Source: an uncultured Thermomicrobiales bacterium
Lineage (GTDB): Bacteria > Chloroflexota > Chloroflexia > Thermomicrobiales > UBA6265
Direction of reading: 5' to 3'
NCBI GenBank assembly: GCA_902806335.1
Contig: CADCWG010000020.1
Location: 1-42,862 of the forward strand
DNA: 42,862 bases
The notes under the pieces were generated by a model. It was not told the origin of the DNA and ran no database searches. It worked only from the letters and a program-made list of their open reading frames with translations. Shown piece by piece: positions 9,087-18,082 of this stretch; the stretch's first letter is position 1, and every line of letters begins with the position of its first letter. The translations under genes were made by a program, and so were the position numbers.

Positions 9087-9602
9087 GCGCCAAGGGGGCT
9101 GTCCGGTTCGACCCCCCGCGCGCCGGCGCCGGGGACGGTCGCGGCGCCGACCTGCAGGAGGCCAGCTGGGTCCCGGGAGGAGGGGCGGGTGGGGCGTGAT
9201 CCCGGTCTCACGCGCTCACGCGGTGCCGACCGCGGCGTCCTGCTCCGGATGTCAGCCACTGGGCGGCGGTATCGAGGCGCGCCGGCAGCCGGGTCCAGGG
9301 ACGAACCCGGCTGAAGCCGGCTGCGGACCCGCGAGGCGATCCCCGGTGATCAGGCGGATCCCGTCAGCGTCGGCCGCCTCTCAGTCCCCGCCGCTTTTCG
9401 CGCTGCCCATCCCCCGCCGCGCCCCCGAGATCCGCGGTCCAGGTCCGTCCGGGCCTCGACCGGGTGGTCGCCGGGGCGTCTCCAGGCAGGTCCGCCGTAG
9501 GGGGCAACCGGCTCAACGCATTGGCCTCTCATCCGGGGCTCAGCTCGAGCGGGCCCGGCCACCGACCCACCCGATCCCATCGCCACTCGGCCGGATCGAG
9601 GC
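9087..9602. other. 516-base gap with overlapping inverted repeats
   Basis: No gene recognised between the tail-to-tail protease and dipeptidase genes. The notable content is a cluster of alternative hairpins at 9286-9332: CAGCCGGGT (9286-9294) pairs perfectly with ACCCGGCTG (9305-9313), while that second arm can instead pair with AGCCGG just downstream. This could be terminator or structured RNA; no T-run follows. Confidence 0.35.
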
Positions 9603-10679
9603 TCAGGCGTGCCAGGTGCGCCCGAGCACCCGGAGCCAGTTCCCGGCGGCCAGCTTTCGGAGCGACGCCTCGTCGTAGCCCCGCTCCCGGAGGGCAGCGA
9701 GCAGGCGTGGGAGGCCCGACGCGTCGCCGATGGCCCGCGGCATCGTCGCGCCGTCGAAGTCCGACCCGAAGCCGACGCGGTCGATCCCGAGGCGCTCGAC
9801 CAGCGCGTCGACGTGGCGGACCACCGTCTCCAGCGGCGTGTCCGGCTCGTCGTAGCCGTCGGCCCGCAGGGCACTGACCTCGAAGTTCAGCCCCACCAGC
9901 CCGTCCGATCCCCGGATCGCGTCCAACTGGTCGTCGGTCAGGTTCCGGGACGACGGGCAGAGGGCATGGACCGCCGAGTGGGTCGCGACGAGGGGCGCGT
10001 CGGAGTGGGCCGCCACGTCCCAGAAGCCCCGCGCGTTGAGGTGCGAGAGGTCGACCAGGATGCCCAGGCGGTTGCAGGCGCGGACCAGCGCCTTGCCCGC
10101 GTCGGTGAGGCCGGGTCCGGTGTCCGGGGAGGCGGGGAATCGGAACGGCACGCCGTGGCCGAAGGCGTTGGGCCGGCTCCAGACGATCCCCAGCGAGCGC
10201 AGCCCGGCGGCGTGGAAGACCTCGAGCGCGTCCAGACCCGGGTCGATCGGCTCCGCGCCCTCGAGGTGGAGGACGGCGCCGAGGACCCCGGAGCCCAGGC
10301 ATGACTCCAGGTCGGCGACCGTGCGGGCGACCCGGATCCGGCCGGCCGACGCCGCCGCGATCCGGAGCAGGCCGGCCGCCATCGCCATCGTCGCCCGCCG
10401 CGCTCGGTCGGGGTCGAGCGGTGGCGCGAGCCGGACCTCGTAGCCGTGCTCGCTGCTCGTGAGGTCGGAGCCGTCCGTCGGCAGGGTCGGGTCCGGCGCG
10501 ATCAGGGCGAAGAACCCTCCCCCGAACCCGCCCTCGTTGGCCCGCGCCAGGTCGAGATGCGCCCGACCCTGGCGCTCCAGGAACCCCCGCGCGGCCACGC
10601 GGCCGCCGCCCGCCTGATAGAGGCGGACGAGGGCGTCGTTGTGCCCATCGAAGACCGGGATCGCCCCGTGTTCGCCCAT
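9603..10679 (-). CDS. Membrane-dipeptidase-type peptidase (family M19)
   Basis: A 358-residue TIM-barrel dipeptidase. Zinc ligands are visible in order: DGHNDA (H13, D15), the bridging Glu in HLEGAEPI, a His in DLSHLN and another in VATHSAVHAL, followed by RNLTDDQLDAI and the late GFGSDFDG strand. All are hallmarks of renal-dipeptidase-like M19 enzymes, which hydrolyse dipeptides, including D-amino-acid-containing ones. There is no signal peptide, so it is probably cytoplasmic, as for many bacterial homologues. ATG 10679 is used; the upstream sequence GGAGCGACGCGAG gives a moderate ribosome-binding site. It is followed at some distance on the same strand by nothing related; the upstream neighbour is a macrodomain gene. 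Confidence 0.9.
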   Translation of the reverse strand: MGEHGAIPVFDGHNDALVRLYQAGGGRVAARGFLERQGRAHLDLARANEGGFGGGFFALIAPDPTLPTDGSDLTSSEHGYEVRLAPPLDPDRARRATMAMAAGLLRIAAASAGRIRVARTVADLESCLGSGVLGAVLHLEGAEPIDPGLDALEVFHAAGLRSLGIVWSRPNAFGHGVPFRFPASPDTGPGLTDAGKALVRACNRLGILVDLSHLNARGFWDVAAHSDAPLVATHSAVHALCPSSRNLTDDQLDAIRGSDGLVGLNFEVSALRADGYDEPDTPLETVVRHVDALVERLGIDRVGFGSDFDGATMPRAIGDASGLPRLLAALRERGYDEASLRKLAAGNWLRVLGRTWHA

Positions 10680-10809
10680 CTCGCGTCGCTCCGACCATGC
10701 CGACGAGCGGCGTCGGATGCCCCGCCAGACCTGTTGGCCCCAGCTGGATTGGCCGTGCCGTGCTCTCCGGTGCTTGTCCCTGGGGTGCTCGCCTCGGGAG
10801 CGGCGGGGG

Positions 10810-11328
10810 TCACTCGTCGAGGGTGAGCACCACGTCGTCGAAGGCGCGAAACGTGTCCGGGCCGTGGCAGACGAACGTGACCCGGTAGATCGCGTCGGTC
10901 CGCGCCAGAAAGGCGTTGACGGCGCCGACGGCGATCCGCGCCGCTCGGGGCACCGGGAAGCCGTAGACGCCGGTGCTGATTGCCGGGAAGGCGACCGTGC
11001 GCGCGCCCGCGCCGACGGCGAGCGCGAGGCTGGCGGTGTGGCAGCGGGCGAGGGCGGCGTCCTCGCCGCGGTCGCCCCCGTGCCAGATCGGGCCGACGGT
11101 ATGGATCACCCACCGGGCGGGCAGGCGGTAGCCGCGGGTCAGCTTCGCCTCGCCGACCGCGCAGCCGCCGAGCGTCCGGCACTCGGCCAGCAGCTCCAGC
11201 CCCGCGGCGCGGTGGATCGCGCCGTCGACCCCGCCCCCGCCCAGCAGCGACGGGTTGGCGGCGTTGACGATCGCGTCGACCCGCTGCCGGGTGATGTCGC
11301 CCTGGACGACCTCGATTCCGCCGCTCAT
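10810..11328 (-). CDS. Macrodomain protein (O-acetyl-ADP-ribose deacetylase type)
   Basis: A 172-residue stand-alone macrodomain. It opens with [20 protein letters not shown], the adenosine-binding strand and NAAN motif of YmdB/MacroD-type proteins, continues with [16 protein letters not shown] (the substrate-binding glycine loop) and [12 protein letters not shown] (diphosphate loop). The family hydrolyses O-acetyl-ADP-ribose and mono-ADP-ribosyl-aspartate/glutamate. No strong ribosome-binding site precedes ATG 11328; instead a TAGGCT hexamer ends only 6 bases before it (11335-11340), so the mRNA may be leaderless. No ADP-ribosyltransferase partner is seen nearby. Confidence 0.9.
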   Translation of the reverse strand: MSGGIEVVQGDITRQRVDAIVNAANPSLLGGGGVDGAIHRAAGLELLAECRTLGGCAVGEAKLTRGYRLPARWVIHTVGPIWHGGDRGEDAALARCHTASLALAVGAGARTVAFPAISTGVYGFPVPRAARIAVGAVNAFLARTDAIYRVTFVCHGPDTFRAFDDVVLTLDE

Positions 11329-11385
11329 GGCGCAAGCCTACCGCACTTCACCGGGAGCCCGGCCCGCGGTGGCCCCCCGCTCCGG

Positions 11386-12444
11386 TCAGGGCGCGCGGGC
11401 GAGGAGGTCGAGGGCGGTGGCGACCAGGGCGTCGGCCCGGACCTGGTCGACCGAGACCATGGGGTCGTTGAACCCGGCCGTGACGACGAAGAGGCGGCCG
11501 TCGTCGCGGCGGAGCAGCCAGGTCAGGTTGTAGACGCCCGCCTCGAAGCCCCCCTTGTGCCCGGCGGAGGGCCAGTCCGCGCGGTTCGGGATGCCGCCCC
11601 GGTTGAGGGTGAGGATCTCGCGCACGGGACCGAGTCCCGGCCGGCGGGCCATCTCCGCGAGCTGCGCGAGGACGGCGCAGACCTCGTCGGCCGAGGCGAA
11701 CCACTCGACCGAGTCGATCCGCTCCGGGCCGTTCCAGTCGCCCCAGCCGATCAGGTCGAGCCGGACCGGGTCGACCTGATCGGCGAGGATCCGTCGCTGC
11801 TCCGCGTCGTCGGCGCGGAGATAGGCGTCGATCGTCCGGTCGGGCACCGCCGCCTTGAAGGCGAACAGCTCCCGGGTGAGCAGGAAGGGCCTGTTCAGCG
11901 CCGGGCGGCCGTGCCCGAACGCCGCCAGGTCGTCCTCGATCCGCTCCCGGCCGAGGCGCTCGATCAGGTGGTCGGTCGCGGTGTTGTCGCTCTCCGCGAT
12001 CATCCGCTCGGCGTAGGCGCGGAGCGGGAGCGCGGTGCCGGCGGGCAGGTCCCGCATCGCGCCCGACGGCAGGCTCTTGAGCCGATCCTCGATCGCCAGC
12101 GGCTCGTCCCAGTCGGCGTCGCCGGCGGCCACCTGGCGGGCCAGTTCGGCCAGCACGTACAGCTTGAAGACCGACGCGAGGGCCAGCCGCCGGTCGGCGC
12201 GAAAGCCGTGGACGGTGGTGCACCCATCCCCGTCCACCTCGGCGGCCAGGAAGTTGACACCGGGGGCGACGGCGGCGAGGTGGGCGTCGAGCGCGGTCCA
12301 GGCCCCGGCCGGCGTGGCGCGCGGGCGGGGCGCGGCCGCGGCCGGTGCGGTGAGGGACAGGACGAGGATGAGAGCGGGGAGGAGCGCCGCCAGGGCGACT
12401 CGTCGCCGCCGGGTGCCGCGTCGAGGAGGAAGGGGGTCGCGCAC
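11386..12444 (-). CDS. Secreted serine hydrolase of the class A beta-lactamase fold
   Basis: A 352-residue exported protein. An Arg-rich n-region and a hydrophobic segment (ALAALLPALILVLSLTAPA) ending in AAAAP form a Sec signal. The penicillin-recognising fold is shown by S91-x-x-K94 (ASVFK), SDN at 152-154 and HKGG near residue 300 in place of the usual KTG. I do not see a convincing Glu166-type residue, so true beta-lactam hydrolysis is doubtful; related proteins are annotated only as serine hydrolases. GTG 12444 is chosen since GGGGAG lies 7 bases upstream; the longer open frame to 12687 adds sequence without family resemblance. A -10-like TATACT lies upstream at 12561-12566 on the same strand. 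Confidence 0.85.
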   Translation of the reverse strand: MRDPLPPRRGTRRRRVALAALLPALILVLSLTAPAAAAPRPRATPAGAWTALDAHLAAVAPGVNFLAAEVDGDGCTTVHGFRADRRLALASVFKLYVLAELARQVAAGDADWDEPLAIEDRLKSLPSGAMRDLPAGTALPLRAYAERMIAESDNTATDHLIERLGRERIEDDLAAFGHGRPALNRPFLLTRELFAFKAAVPDRTIDAYLRADDAEQRRILADQVDPVRLDLIGWGDWNGPERIDSVEWFASADEVCAVLAQLAEMARRPGLGPVREILTLNRGGIPNRADWPSAGHKGGFEAGVYNLTWLLRRDDGRLFVVTAGFNDPMVSVDQVRADALVATALDLLARAP

Positions 12445-12560
12445 GCTGGTCTCCCCGCGAGGGCGGCGCGGCGGGACCAGGACCGCGCGGCCACCCACGC
12501 TTGGGATTGGCCCGGGCCCGGCGCCCGCCGGCGCGTCGTTCGTCTGCGGGGTGTACGAGG

Positions 12561-12566
12561 AGTATA
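12561..12566 (-). promoter_or_regulatory. Possible -10 element of the serine hydrolase gene
   Basis: On the minus strand this reads TATACT, five of six matches to consensus, 117 bases upstream of the GTG start. The -35 region is unconvincing, so support is limited to the hexamer. Confidence 0.35.
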
Positions 12567-12714
12567 GCGGCGCGGACGCCCCGGGGGAACGGGTTGTCTG
12601 AACGACACGGTTGCCGCGACGGACGGTTCTGGCACATCGCGTCAGCCATCCGGCGCCCCTGCCGCGCCGACCCATCGGCTCCGCCACGACTGGCCGGCGG
12701 ACGGTGCGATGGTC

Positions 12715-15204
12715 CTACGCCGCCCGCCGGGCCCGGTCGAGGAAGCGGTCGGCGGTGCGCAGGGCGAGCGCGACGATGGTCAGCGTCGGGTTGCAGCCGA
12801 GCGCGCTGGGGAAGGTCGAGTTGTCGGAGACGTAGAGGTTGGGCACGTCGTGGCAGCGACCGTCCGGGTCGACCACCGACCGCGTCGGGTCGTCGCCCAT
12901 CCGGCAGGTGCCGATGGTGTGGGCGTAGCGCGGGTAGGACCAGACATCGCGGGCGCCGGCCTCGTCCCAGATCGCCCGCATCAGCCGCTCGGCGTGGGCG
13001 CCCATCCGCCGCTCGTTCTCGCCGGCCGTGAAGTGGACCCGCGGCTTGGGCAACCCCCGCGCGTCGCGCTCGTCCGCCAGTTCCAGGTAGTTGTGGTCGT
13101 GCGGGAGGCACTCGCCGAGGATGTTGATCCCGGCGACGTGGTTGTAGCCGCGCATGTGCTCCCGCAGGTCCTTGCCCCAGAGACCCCGCCCCCGTGCCAC
13201 CTGCGCCGCGTAGGTGACGGGCATCACGCCGATGCTCTGGAGCAGGTAGCCGCCGGCGAAGTCCGCTCCCGGGACGCGGTGGGTGTCCTCCGAGATCAGG
13301 CCGCCGGGGATGCCCTTGTAGGGACGGACCATCTCCTCGAACCGGCCCCAGACCTGCACGCCCGGGTGGGCCATGAAGTTGCGCCCGACCTGGCCGGAGC
13401 TGTTGGCGAGGCCGTTGAGCAGCAGCAGCCGGGGCGTCTCGATCGCGCCGGCACAGAGGAAAACGGTCTTCGCCCGCTGGCGCTCCTCGCGGCCGTCGCG
13501 GGTGTAGACGACGCCCGTGACGCGGCCCCGCTCGTCGGTCTCGAACAGCGTCGCGTGGCTCTCGGTGCGCAGCTCGGCACCGGCGCGGAGCGCCAGCGGG
13601 ACGTAGGTGACGTCCATGCTGCCCTTCGCGCCGACGGTGCAGCCGGCCTGGCAGAAGCCGCGGTTGGTGCAGGTCCGACCCCAGCCGATCCCCGGCCGGT
13701 GGTACGGCGCCGAGAGGGCGGCGTTCGCGGCGGGCGAGGTCCGGATCCCGAGCCGCTCGCTGCCCCGCCGCATCAGCTGCGCCGCCCCGTTCAGCGGCAG
13801 CGGCGGGAGGGGGTAGGGCGTGCGCGGCGGGCCCCAGGGGTAGGGGGAGGGGCCGGAGACCCCCAGGGTCCGCTCGACCTCGTCGTAGTACGGCTCGAGC
13901 GCCTCGTAGCCGAACGGCCAGTCCTCCCCGACCCCGAACTCGGACCGGAGGCGGAGGTCGCCGGGGAGGGCGCGTGGCGCGTAGGCCGTGAAGTGGAGGG
14001 TGCCGCCGCCGACGCCGAACCCGGAGTTGTTGCGACCGAAGGCGATCGGGTCCTCGCCGGCGCTGAGCCGCTCGTCGTTCCAGAACAGGCCGCCCTGGGC
14101 GCGCTCGTCGGTCGCGAAGTCGGCGGCCGGGTCCCAGAGCCGCCCGGCCTCGAGTGCCACCACCGAGAGCCCCGCCGCGGCGAGGCGGGCCATCACCGGG
14201 GCACCGCCCGCGCCCAGCCCGATCACCAGCGCGTCGACCGGCTCGTCGAGCGGGTAGCGGCGCATCCCGGGCAGGCGCTCCGTCTCGGCACGGGGGCGGG
14301 CGCCGGCGGGGTCGGCGACGGCGGTCGCGGGGTCGTCGGCCCGCGGCAGACCGTGACCCTCCGGCCCGGCGTCGCCACTCAGCGGCACGGCCGGTCGGCG
14401 GCCCATCCCGCCGGCCCCGGCGCCGATCGGCGGGGCCTGGTCAGCGGGCGCGGCACCGTTCGGCGCCGCCCGGTCGGGAGCGTCGAACATCGCGATGTGC
14501 TCGGCGAGACCGAGCACCCCGGTTGTCGCCTCGCCGAGCGCCGCCGGCTCCCGCGCCTCGCGCTCCCCGAGGCCGATCCGGGTCCAGCCGGGGCGGTCGG
14601 CCATGCCCGCGTAGCCGATCTCCTCCTGCGCCAGGGGGTCGCTGTAGAAGTCCTCCGTCGCCTCGACCAGCAGCTCCTCGAAGAACAGCGCCGGATTCAC
14701 CGTCGTCCAGACGTCCCCGGTCATCTCTCCAGCCTGTACGGCGGACAGCAGCGCGTCCTGCCCCACAACCTCCAGATCGGCGAAACCGGCGCCGTGGCGG
14801 TCCTGAGCCGCGGCGTCGAGCCCGTCCAGGGCGAGGCGGAAGGCGTCGCCGTCGGGCGGCAGCGCGTCGTAGCGCCAGCCGTCGGCCTCCCCCGCCGCCA
14901 GTCGGGCGTCGAGCTGCGCGGCCAGATCGACGGGCCGCCCGCGGTCTCCCTGAGGTACCAGCCGGGCGCAGGCGGCCCGAAGAGTCCGGAACGTCGCCGG
15001 GTCGAGGAAGCGCGGCGCCGCCGCGGGCTCGTGCTCCAGGTCGAGCAGTCGACCCCGCAGGACGTCGCGGGTCCGCGGACCGACGTTGTCCGTCTCGAGC
15101 AGGGCGCGGACGCTGCCGGTCGGGTACGACGGCGTCGGTGGGGTCGCTGTCCCGTCGGCCCCGCCGACGGGAGCGGTTCCCCGGGTGATCACGTCGGACG
15201 TCAC
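12715..15204 (-). CDS. GMC oxidoreductase with an N-terminal gluconate 2-dehydrogenase subunit 3-like domain
   Basis: An 829-residue fusion. Residues about 30-215 resemble gluconate 2-dehydrogenase subunit 3 (RFLDPATFRTLRAACARLVP, then FFEELLVEATEDFYSDP at 174-190). A low-complexity linker (about 220-315, rich in Ala/Pro/Gly) leads to a GMC flavoenzyme: ADP-binding G329-x-G331-x-x-G334 in VIGLGAGGAPV, GGTLHFTAYAPR, the CTNRGFCQAGC segment, and the C-terminal HTIGTCRMG and SALGCNPTLTIVALA, carrying the catalytic His and Asn of the family. Such enzymes oxidise sugars or alcohols and pass electrons onward, normally with subunit 3 as a separate polypeptide. No signal peptide is obvious. GTG 15204 has GGGAGAG 5 bases upstream. 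It is transcribed away from the sigma factor gene. Confidence 0.88.
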   Translation of the reverse strand: MTSDVITRGTAPVGGADGTATPPTPSYPTGSVRALLETDNVGPRTRDVLRGRLLDLEHEPAAAPRFLDPATFRTLRAACARLVPQGDRGRPVDLAAQLDARLAAGEADGWRYDALPPDGDAFRLALDGLDAAAQDRHGAGFADLEVVGQDALLSAVQAGEMTGDVWTTVNPALFFEELLVEATEDFYSDPLAQEEIGYAGMADRPGWTRIGLGEREAREPAALGEATTGVLGLAEHIAMFDAPDRAAPNGAAPADQAPPIGAGAGGMGRRPAVPLSGDAGPEGHGLPRADDPATAVADPAGARPRAETERLPGMRRYPLDEPVDALVIGLGAGGAPVMARLAAAGLSVVALEAGRLWDPAADFATDERAQGGLFWNDERLSAGEDPIAFGRNNSGFGVGGGTLHFTAYAPRALPGDLRLRSEFGVGEDWPFGYEALEPYYDEVERTLGVSGPSPYPWGPPRTPYPLPPLPLNGAAQLMRRGSERLGIRTSPAANAALSAPYHRPGIGWGRTCTNRGFCQAGCTVGAKGSMDVTYVPLALRAGAELRTESHATLFETDERGRVTGVVYTRDGREERQRAKTVFLCAGAIETPRLLLLNGLANSSGQVGRNFMAHPGVQVWGRFEEMVRPYKGIPGGLISEDTHRVPGADFAGGYLLQSIGVMPVTYAAQVARGRGLWGKDLREHMRGYNHVAGINILGECLPHDHNYLELADERDARGLPKPRVHFTAGENERRMGAHAERLMRAIWDEAGARDVWSYPRYAHTIGTCRMGDDPTRSVVDPDGRCHDVPNLYVSDNSTFPSALGCNPTLTIVALALRTADRFLDRARRAA

Positions 15205-15606
15205 GGCGTCTCTCCCGGCGCGGTCGCTAGAGTCCTCAGGCGTCGGGCTGTTTGCCGCCCGCGGAAGCAGACCACGGCTCCGGCCGTGACGCCGCCTTCT
15301 ACGCTACGCGGCCCCGCCCTGAGCGTGGCGCGAGCGTCACCGCGGTGGCCACGGCGGGACGGCCCGTCCCGACTGTGCCCCGTCGCACGGTGGCATGGGC
15401 GCCGCCGCCGCCGCCCCGGTCCAGCGGCACGGCGTCCCGGAAGGGAGCCCGCCCGGGCCGACGTGGCGCGGAGTCCAGGGGGTAGCAAGGGCGGGGATGG
15501 GTGATAATGCGGACCACGATGACCCGCCCCCTCTCCGGCCGATCCGCGTTGATCTGCCGGGGGTGTCGGCTACGTATTGTTGTTATCGCCGGCGGGCCAG
15601 GAGCCG
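15205..15606. other. Divergent upstream region of oxidoreductase and sigma factor genes
   Basis: About 400 non-coding bases shared by two divergent genes. A GATAAT hexamer lies at 15502-15507 on the plus strand and a TTGATC (15549-15554)/TACGTA pair with a 16-base spacer lies nearer the sigma gene; both are weak promoter candidates. No clear inverted repeat or ECF-type promoter could be assigned. Confidence 0.35.
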
Positions 15607-16233
15607 ATGGAAGACGGGCCACCGACGACCGACCTGCCGCGGCACAGCGACGATGCGCTGCTGGTGGCGATCCAGCGGCGCGACGAGGCGGCCCTGGCGG
15701 AGCTCTACGACCGGCACGGGCGGCTCGCCTTCGGGCTGGCCTACCGCATCCTGGGGGAGCGGGGCGTCGCCGAGGACGTCGTCCAGGAGGCATTCCTGGC
15801 CGTCTGGCGACGGGCCGGTAGCTACCATCCGGAGCGGGGCAATGCCCGCTCCTGGCTGATGGCGATCGTCCACAACGCCGCCATCGACCGTCGGCGTGGA
15901 CGGTACAAGCGCGAACTGACCGACGTCGGCCTCGACGATATCGCTTTTCGGCTCGAGACCGACGCCGAAGACACGTTCGCCATTGTCGCCCAAGGCATCG
16001 CCGCCGAGGAAGTCCGTGCCGCCGTGGCCACCCTCCCCGCCGAGCAGCGCCAGGCGATCGAGCTTGCCTACTTCGGTGGGCTGACCCACCAGGAGATCGC
16101 GGAGCGCACCGCCGCGCCCCTCGGCACCGTCAAGAGCCGGATGCGCCTCGGGCTGCACAAGCTGCGCGGGATGCTGACCGAAGGCGCCGACGACCGCGAC
16201 GCGGGCGTCCGGCCCGCCACCGTCCAACCATAG
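15607..16233 (+). CDS. ECF-type RNA polymerase sigma factor (SigK-like)
   Basis: A 208-residue sigma factor. Region 2 is ALAELYDRHGRLAFGLAYRI, GVAEDVVQEAFLAVWRRAG and ARSWLMAIVHNAAIDRRR; region 4 is LPAEQRQAIELAYFGGLTHQ with the helix-turn-helix EIAERTAAPLGTVKSRMRLG. There is no region 1.1 or 3, as expected for the ECF group. ATG 15607 follows AGGAG by only 3 bases; TTG 15577 is an in-frame alternative with no better site. The anti-sigma gene follows about 40 bases later, so the pair is co-transcribed and the sigma factor is probably held at the membrane until a signal arrives. Group placement next to RskA-type partners suggests SigK-like autoregulation. Confidence 0.92.
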   Translation: MEDGPPTTDLPRHSDDALLVAIQRRDEAALAELYDRHGRLAFGLAYRILGERGVAEDVVQEAFLAVWRRAGSYHPERGNARSWLMAIVHNAAIDRRRGRYKRELTDVGLDDIAFRLETDAEDTFAIVAQGIAAEEVRAAVATLPAEQRQAIELAYFGGLTHQEIAERTAAPLGTVKSRMRLGLHKLRGMLTEGADDRDAGVRPATVQP

Positions 16234-16272
16234 CGACCGCCACCTCGACCCCACGACGGTGAGGTGGCGCCG

Positions 16273-17382
16273 GTGACCGACCGACAGGATACCGCCGTCA
16301 TGACCGACCGCCATACCCACAATCGAGACCGGGGACTGGCCCCGCCCGCCGGGCCACCGGCCGCCGCCCCGGTCGCCGAGGCGGACGCCGCCGACCTCGT
16401 CGGGGCCTACGTCCTCGACGCCCTGCCGGACGACGAGCGCGCCGCGTTCGAGCGCTACCTCGGCGGCGACGGTGCCGACGCCGCGGCCCTCCGCCGCGAG
16501 GCCGTCGGGCTCCGCCCGGTCGTCGACCTGCTGCCCGCCGTCCTCGAGGAGACCGGCGGCCGCGACGGGGACATGGCGGCGGTCGACGCCGGCCCGTCGC
16601 CGGCCTTGCGCGGGCGGATCCTCGACGCCGTCCGCGCCGAGGCGAACGTCCCGGCGGGCGGGGCTAACAACTCCGGTGGGGGCAGTGCCGCCGGAGCGGC
16701 GATCGTGGGGACGGCCGCCACGGCGGCCATAGATCCCACCCCAACCGGCGACCGCACCCGGACCGCCGAGACGGGGACGCCGTCCAGCCCGGCCGCGCCG
16801 ACGCCGATCCGACCCCCGGGGCGGATCCGGCCCGGTCGCCTCGACGCCGGGACCGCCGGGCCGCTGGGACGGATCGGCTGGGAGGGCCTCGCCGCGGCGG
16901 TGCTCGCCCTGGCCCTGGTCGGCGCCGTCAGCTGGGCGCTGGTCCTCCAGGGGCGGATCGAGGAGCGCGACGAGCGGATCGCGGCGCTGGCGCAGGAGAA
17001 CGTCGCGGCCAACACCCGGTCCAACGCCAGCGCCTACGTCTTCACGCGGCCCGAGACCGCCCCCGCCGACGTCGCGGGCGCGACCGGCGAGCTGTTCTAT
17101 ACCGGCCGCGAACAGGTCGCGACCCTGAGCGTCGACGGGCTGCCGCCGCTCGAGCCGGGTCGGGTCTACGTGCTGTGGTACATCGGCGGCCAGGTCGGCG
17201 AGCAGCCGGTCGCGGCGGGGGAGTTCCGCCTCGACGCCGAGGGCAACGGGTTCCTCCGGCTGCCGAACGTGCCCCCGGGCTACTTCAGCCAGGTGGCGAT
17301 CACCGCCGAGCCGGAGGCCGAGACGTACCCGACCGCGACCGGCCCTGTCCTGCTCATCGGCCAGGTCAGCGCCGCGGGGTAG
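16273..17382 (+). CDS. Membrane anti-sigma factor, RskA family
   Basis: About 369 residues. The N-terminal part (LVGAYVLDALPDDERAAFERYL) is the helical anti-sigma domain without a zinc HxxxCxxC motif. A long Gly/Ala/Thr/Pro linker follows, then a single membrane helix (about 207-228 counted from GTG 16264; LAAAVLALALVGAVSWALVL) with a charged helix after it. The extracellular C-terminal domain (ELFYTGREQVATLSVDGLPP, GRVYVLWYIGG, LPNVPPGYFSQVAITAEPE) is the RskA domain. It should bind and silence the sigma factor encoded upstream. GTG 16273 is chosen because GAGGTGG lies 5 bases upstream; GTG 16264 and ATG 16300 are possible. Regulated proteolysis is known for this family; the site-2 protease at 7935-9086 could take part, by inference only. 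Confidence 0.88.
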   Translation: MTDRQDTAVMTDRHTHNRDRGLAPPAGPPAAAPVAEADAADLVGAYVLDALPDDERAAFERYLGGDGADAAALRREAVGLRPVVDLLPAVLEETGGRDGDMAAVDAGPSPALRGRILDAVRAEANVPAGGANNSGGGSAAGAAIVGTAATAAIDPTPTGDRTRTAETGTPSSPAAPTPIRPPGRIRPGRLDAGTAGPLGRIGWEGLAAAVLALALVGAVSWALVLQGRIEERDERIAALAQENVAANTRSNASAYVFTRPETAPADVAGATGELFYTGREQVATLSVDGLPPLEPGRVYVLWYIGGQVGEQPVAAGEFRLDAEGNGFLRLPNVPPGYFSQVAITAEPEAETYPTATGPVLLIGQVSAAG

Positions 17383-18082
17383 GGCGTCGCGCCGGCACGC
17401 GCCGCGTTCACGCTACCCCGGGGGCCGGGGACGGCCGCCCTGACGGGTGCGGGACCGATCCCGGGTCGGCTTGGAGCCGGCCCAACGCCGGCCCCACGGT
17501 GCCTCGTTCCTAGCGTCGAGCAGCTGGTCGGATCGGCGATCCGGCAAGAACCCCGGTCTGGGAGGGGACTCCCTCGCCGCCGGGCGCGACCGGATCGGGC
17601 CTGCTGACCCCCTGAGCGCGGGCCCAAACCGGATCCGGGTGATCGCTTGAGGGCTCGAGGTCCTGGTCGTCCCGGCACCCGCCCCGTAGTCGTCCCCCGG
17701 CCCTGGCACCGAGCTGGCTGAGGGCCGGCCGAGACCCCGATGGTCGTTTGGATCCCGCATCACTCCAAGCACGACCTGCCGCTCCCGCCCGACGGACCCA
17801 TCGGGGATACGCCCGGCTGGAGCCCGATACGGAGTCGAGCTGTTCGGTGGCGTTCGGAGGGCGCCGGCGGCCCGCACCGCGCGGGGCGAGCCCGAAGGTC
17901 AATGGCTCGGGCACGAAGTTGACCCATACGGGATCCGGTTCATCGTCGGGGGCTTCGCGCAACGGGTCCGCAGCCGGCTTCGTGGTTGAGCCCGGGGCTT
18001 GCTCCGGGCGGGCCAGGCCGCCTGTGCGCGCCTCGACAACCGCCCAGCAGACGGGTTCGGTTATTCAGCCGTTGGTCCTCCG
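17383..18082. other. 700-base gap without a recognisable gene
   Basis: The longest non-coding stretch, between the tail-to-tail anti-sigma and permease genes. It has several GC hairpins (for example GCCCGG at 17991 with CCGGGC about 8 bases on) and no open frame with family resemblance or convincing codon pattern. It may hold terminators for both flanking genes and decayed sequence. No tRNA or riboswitch pattern was recognised. Confidence 0.35.

Noticed and set aside
9100-9125. GGTTCGACCCC resembling a tRNA T-loop
   Set aside because: No cloverleaf can be drawn around it; chance match in GC-rich sequence.
11386-12444. Calling the serine hydrolase an antibiotic-resistance beta-lactamase
   Set aside because: The SxxK and SDN motifs are present, but the KTG box is changed to KGG and no clear Glu166 equivalent is seen, so the resistance call is not supported.
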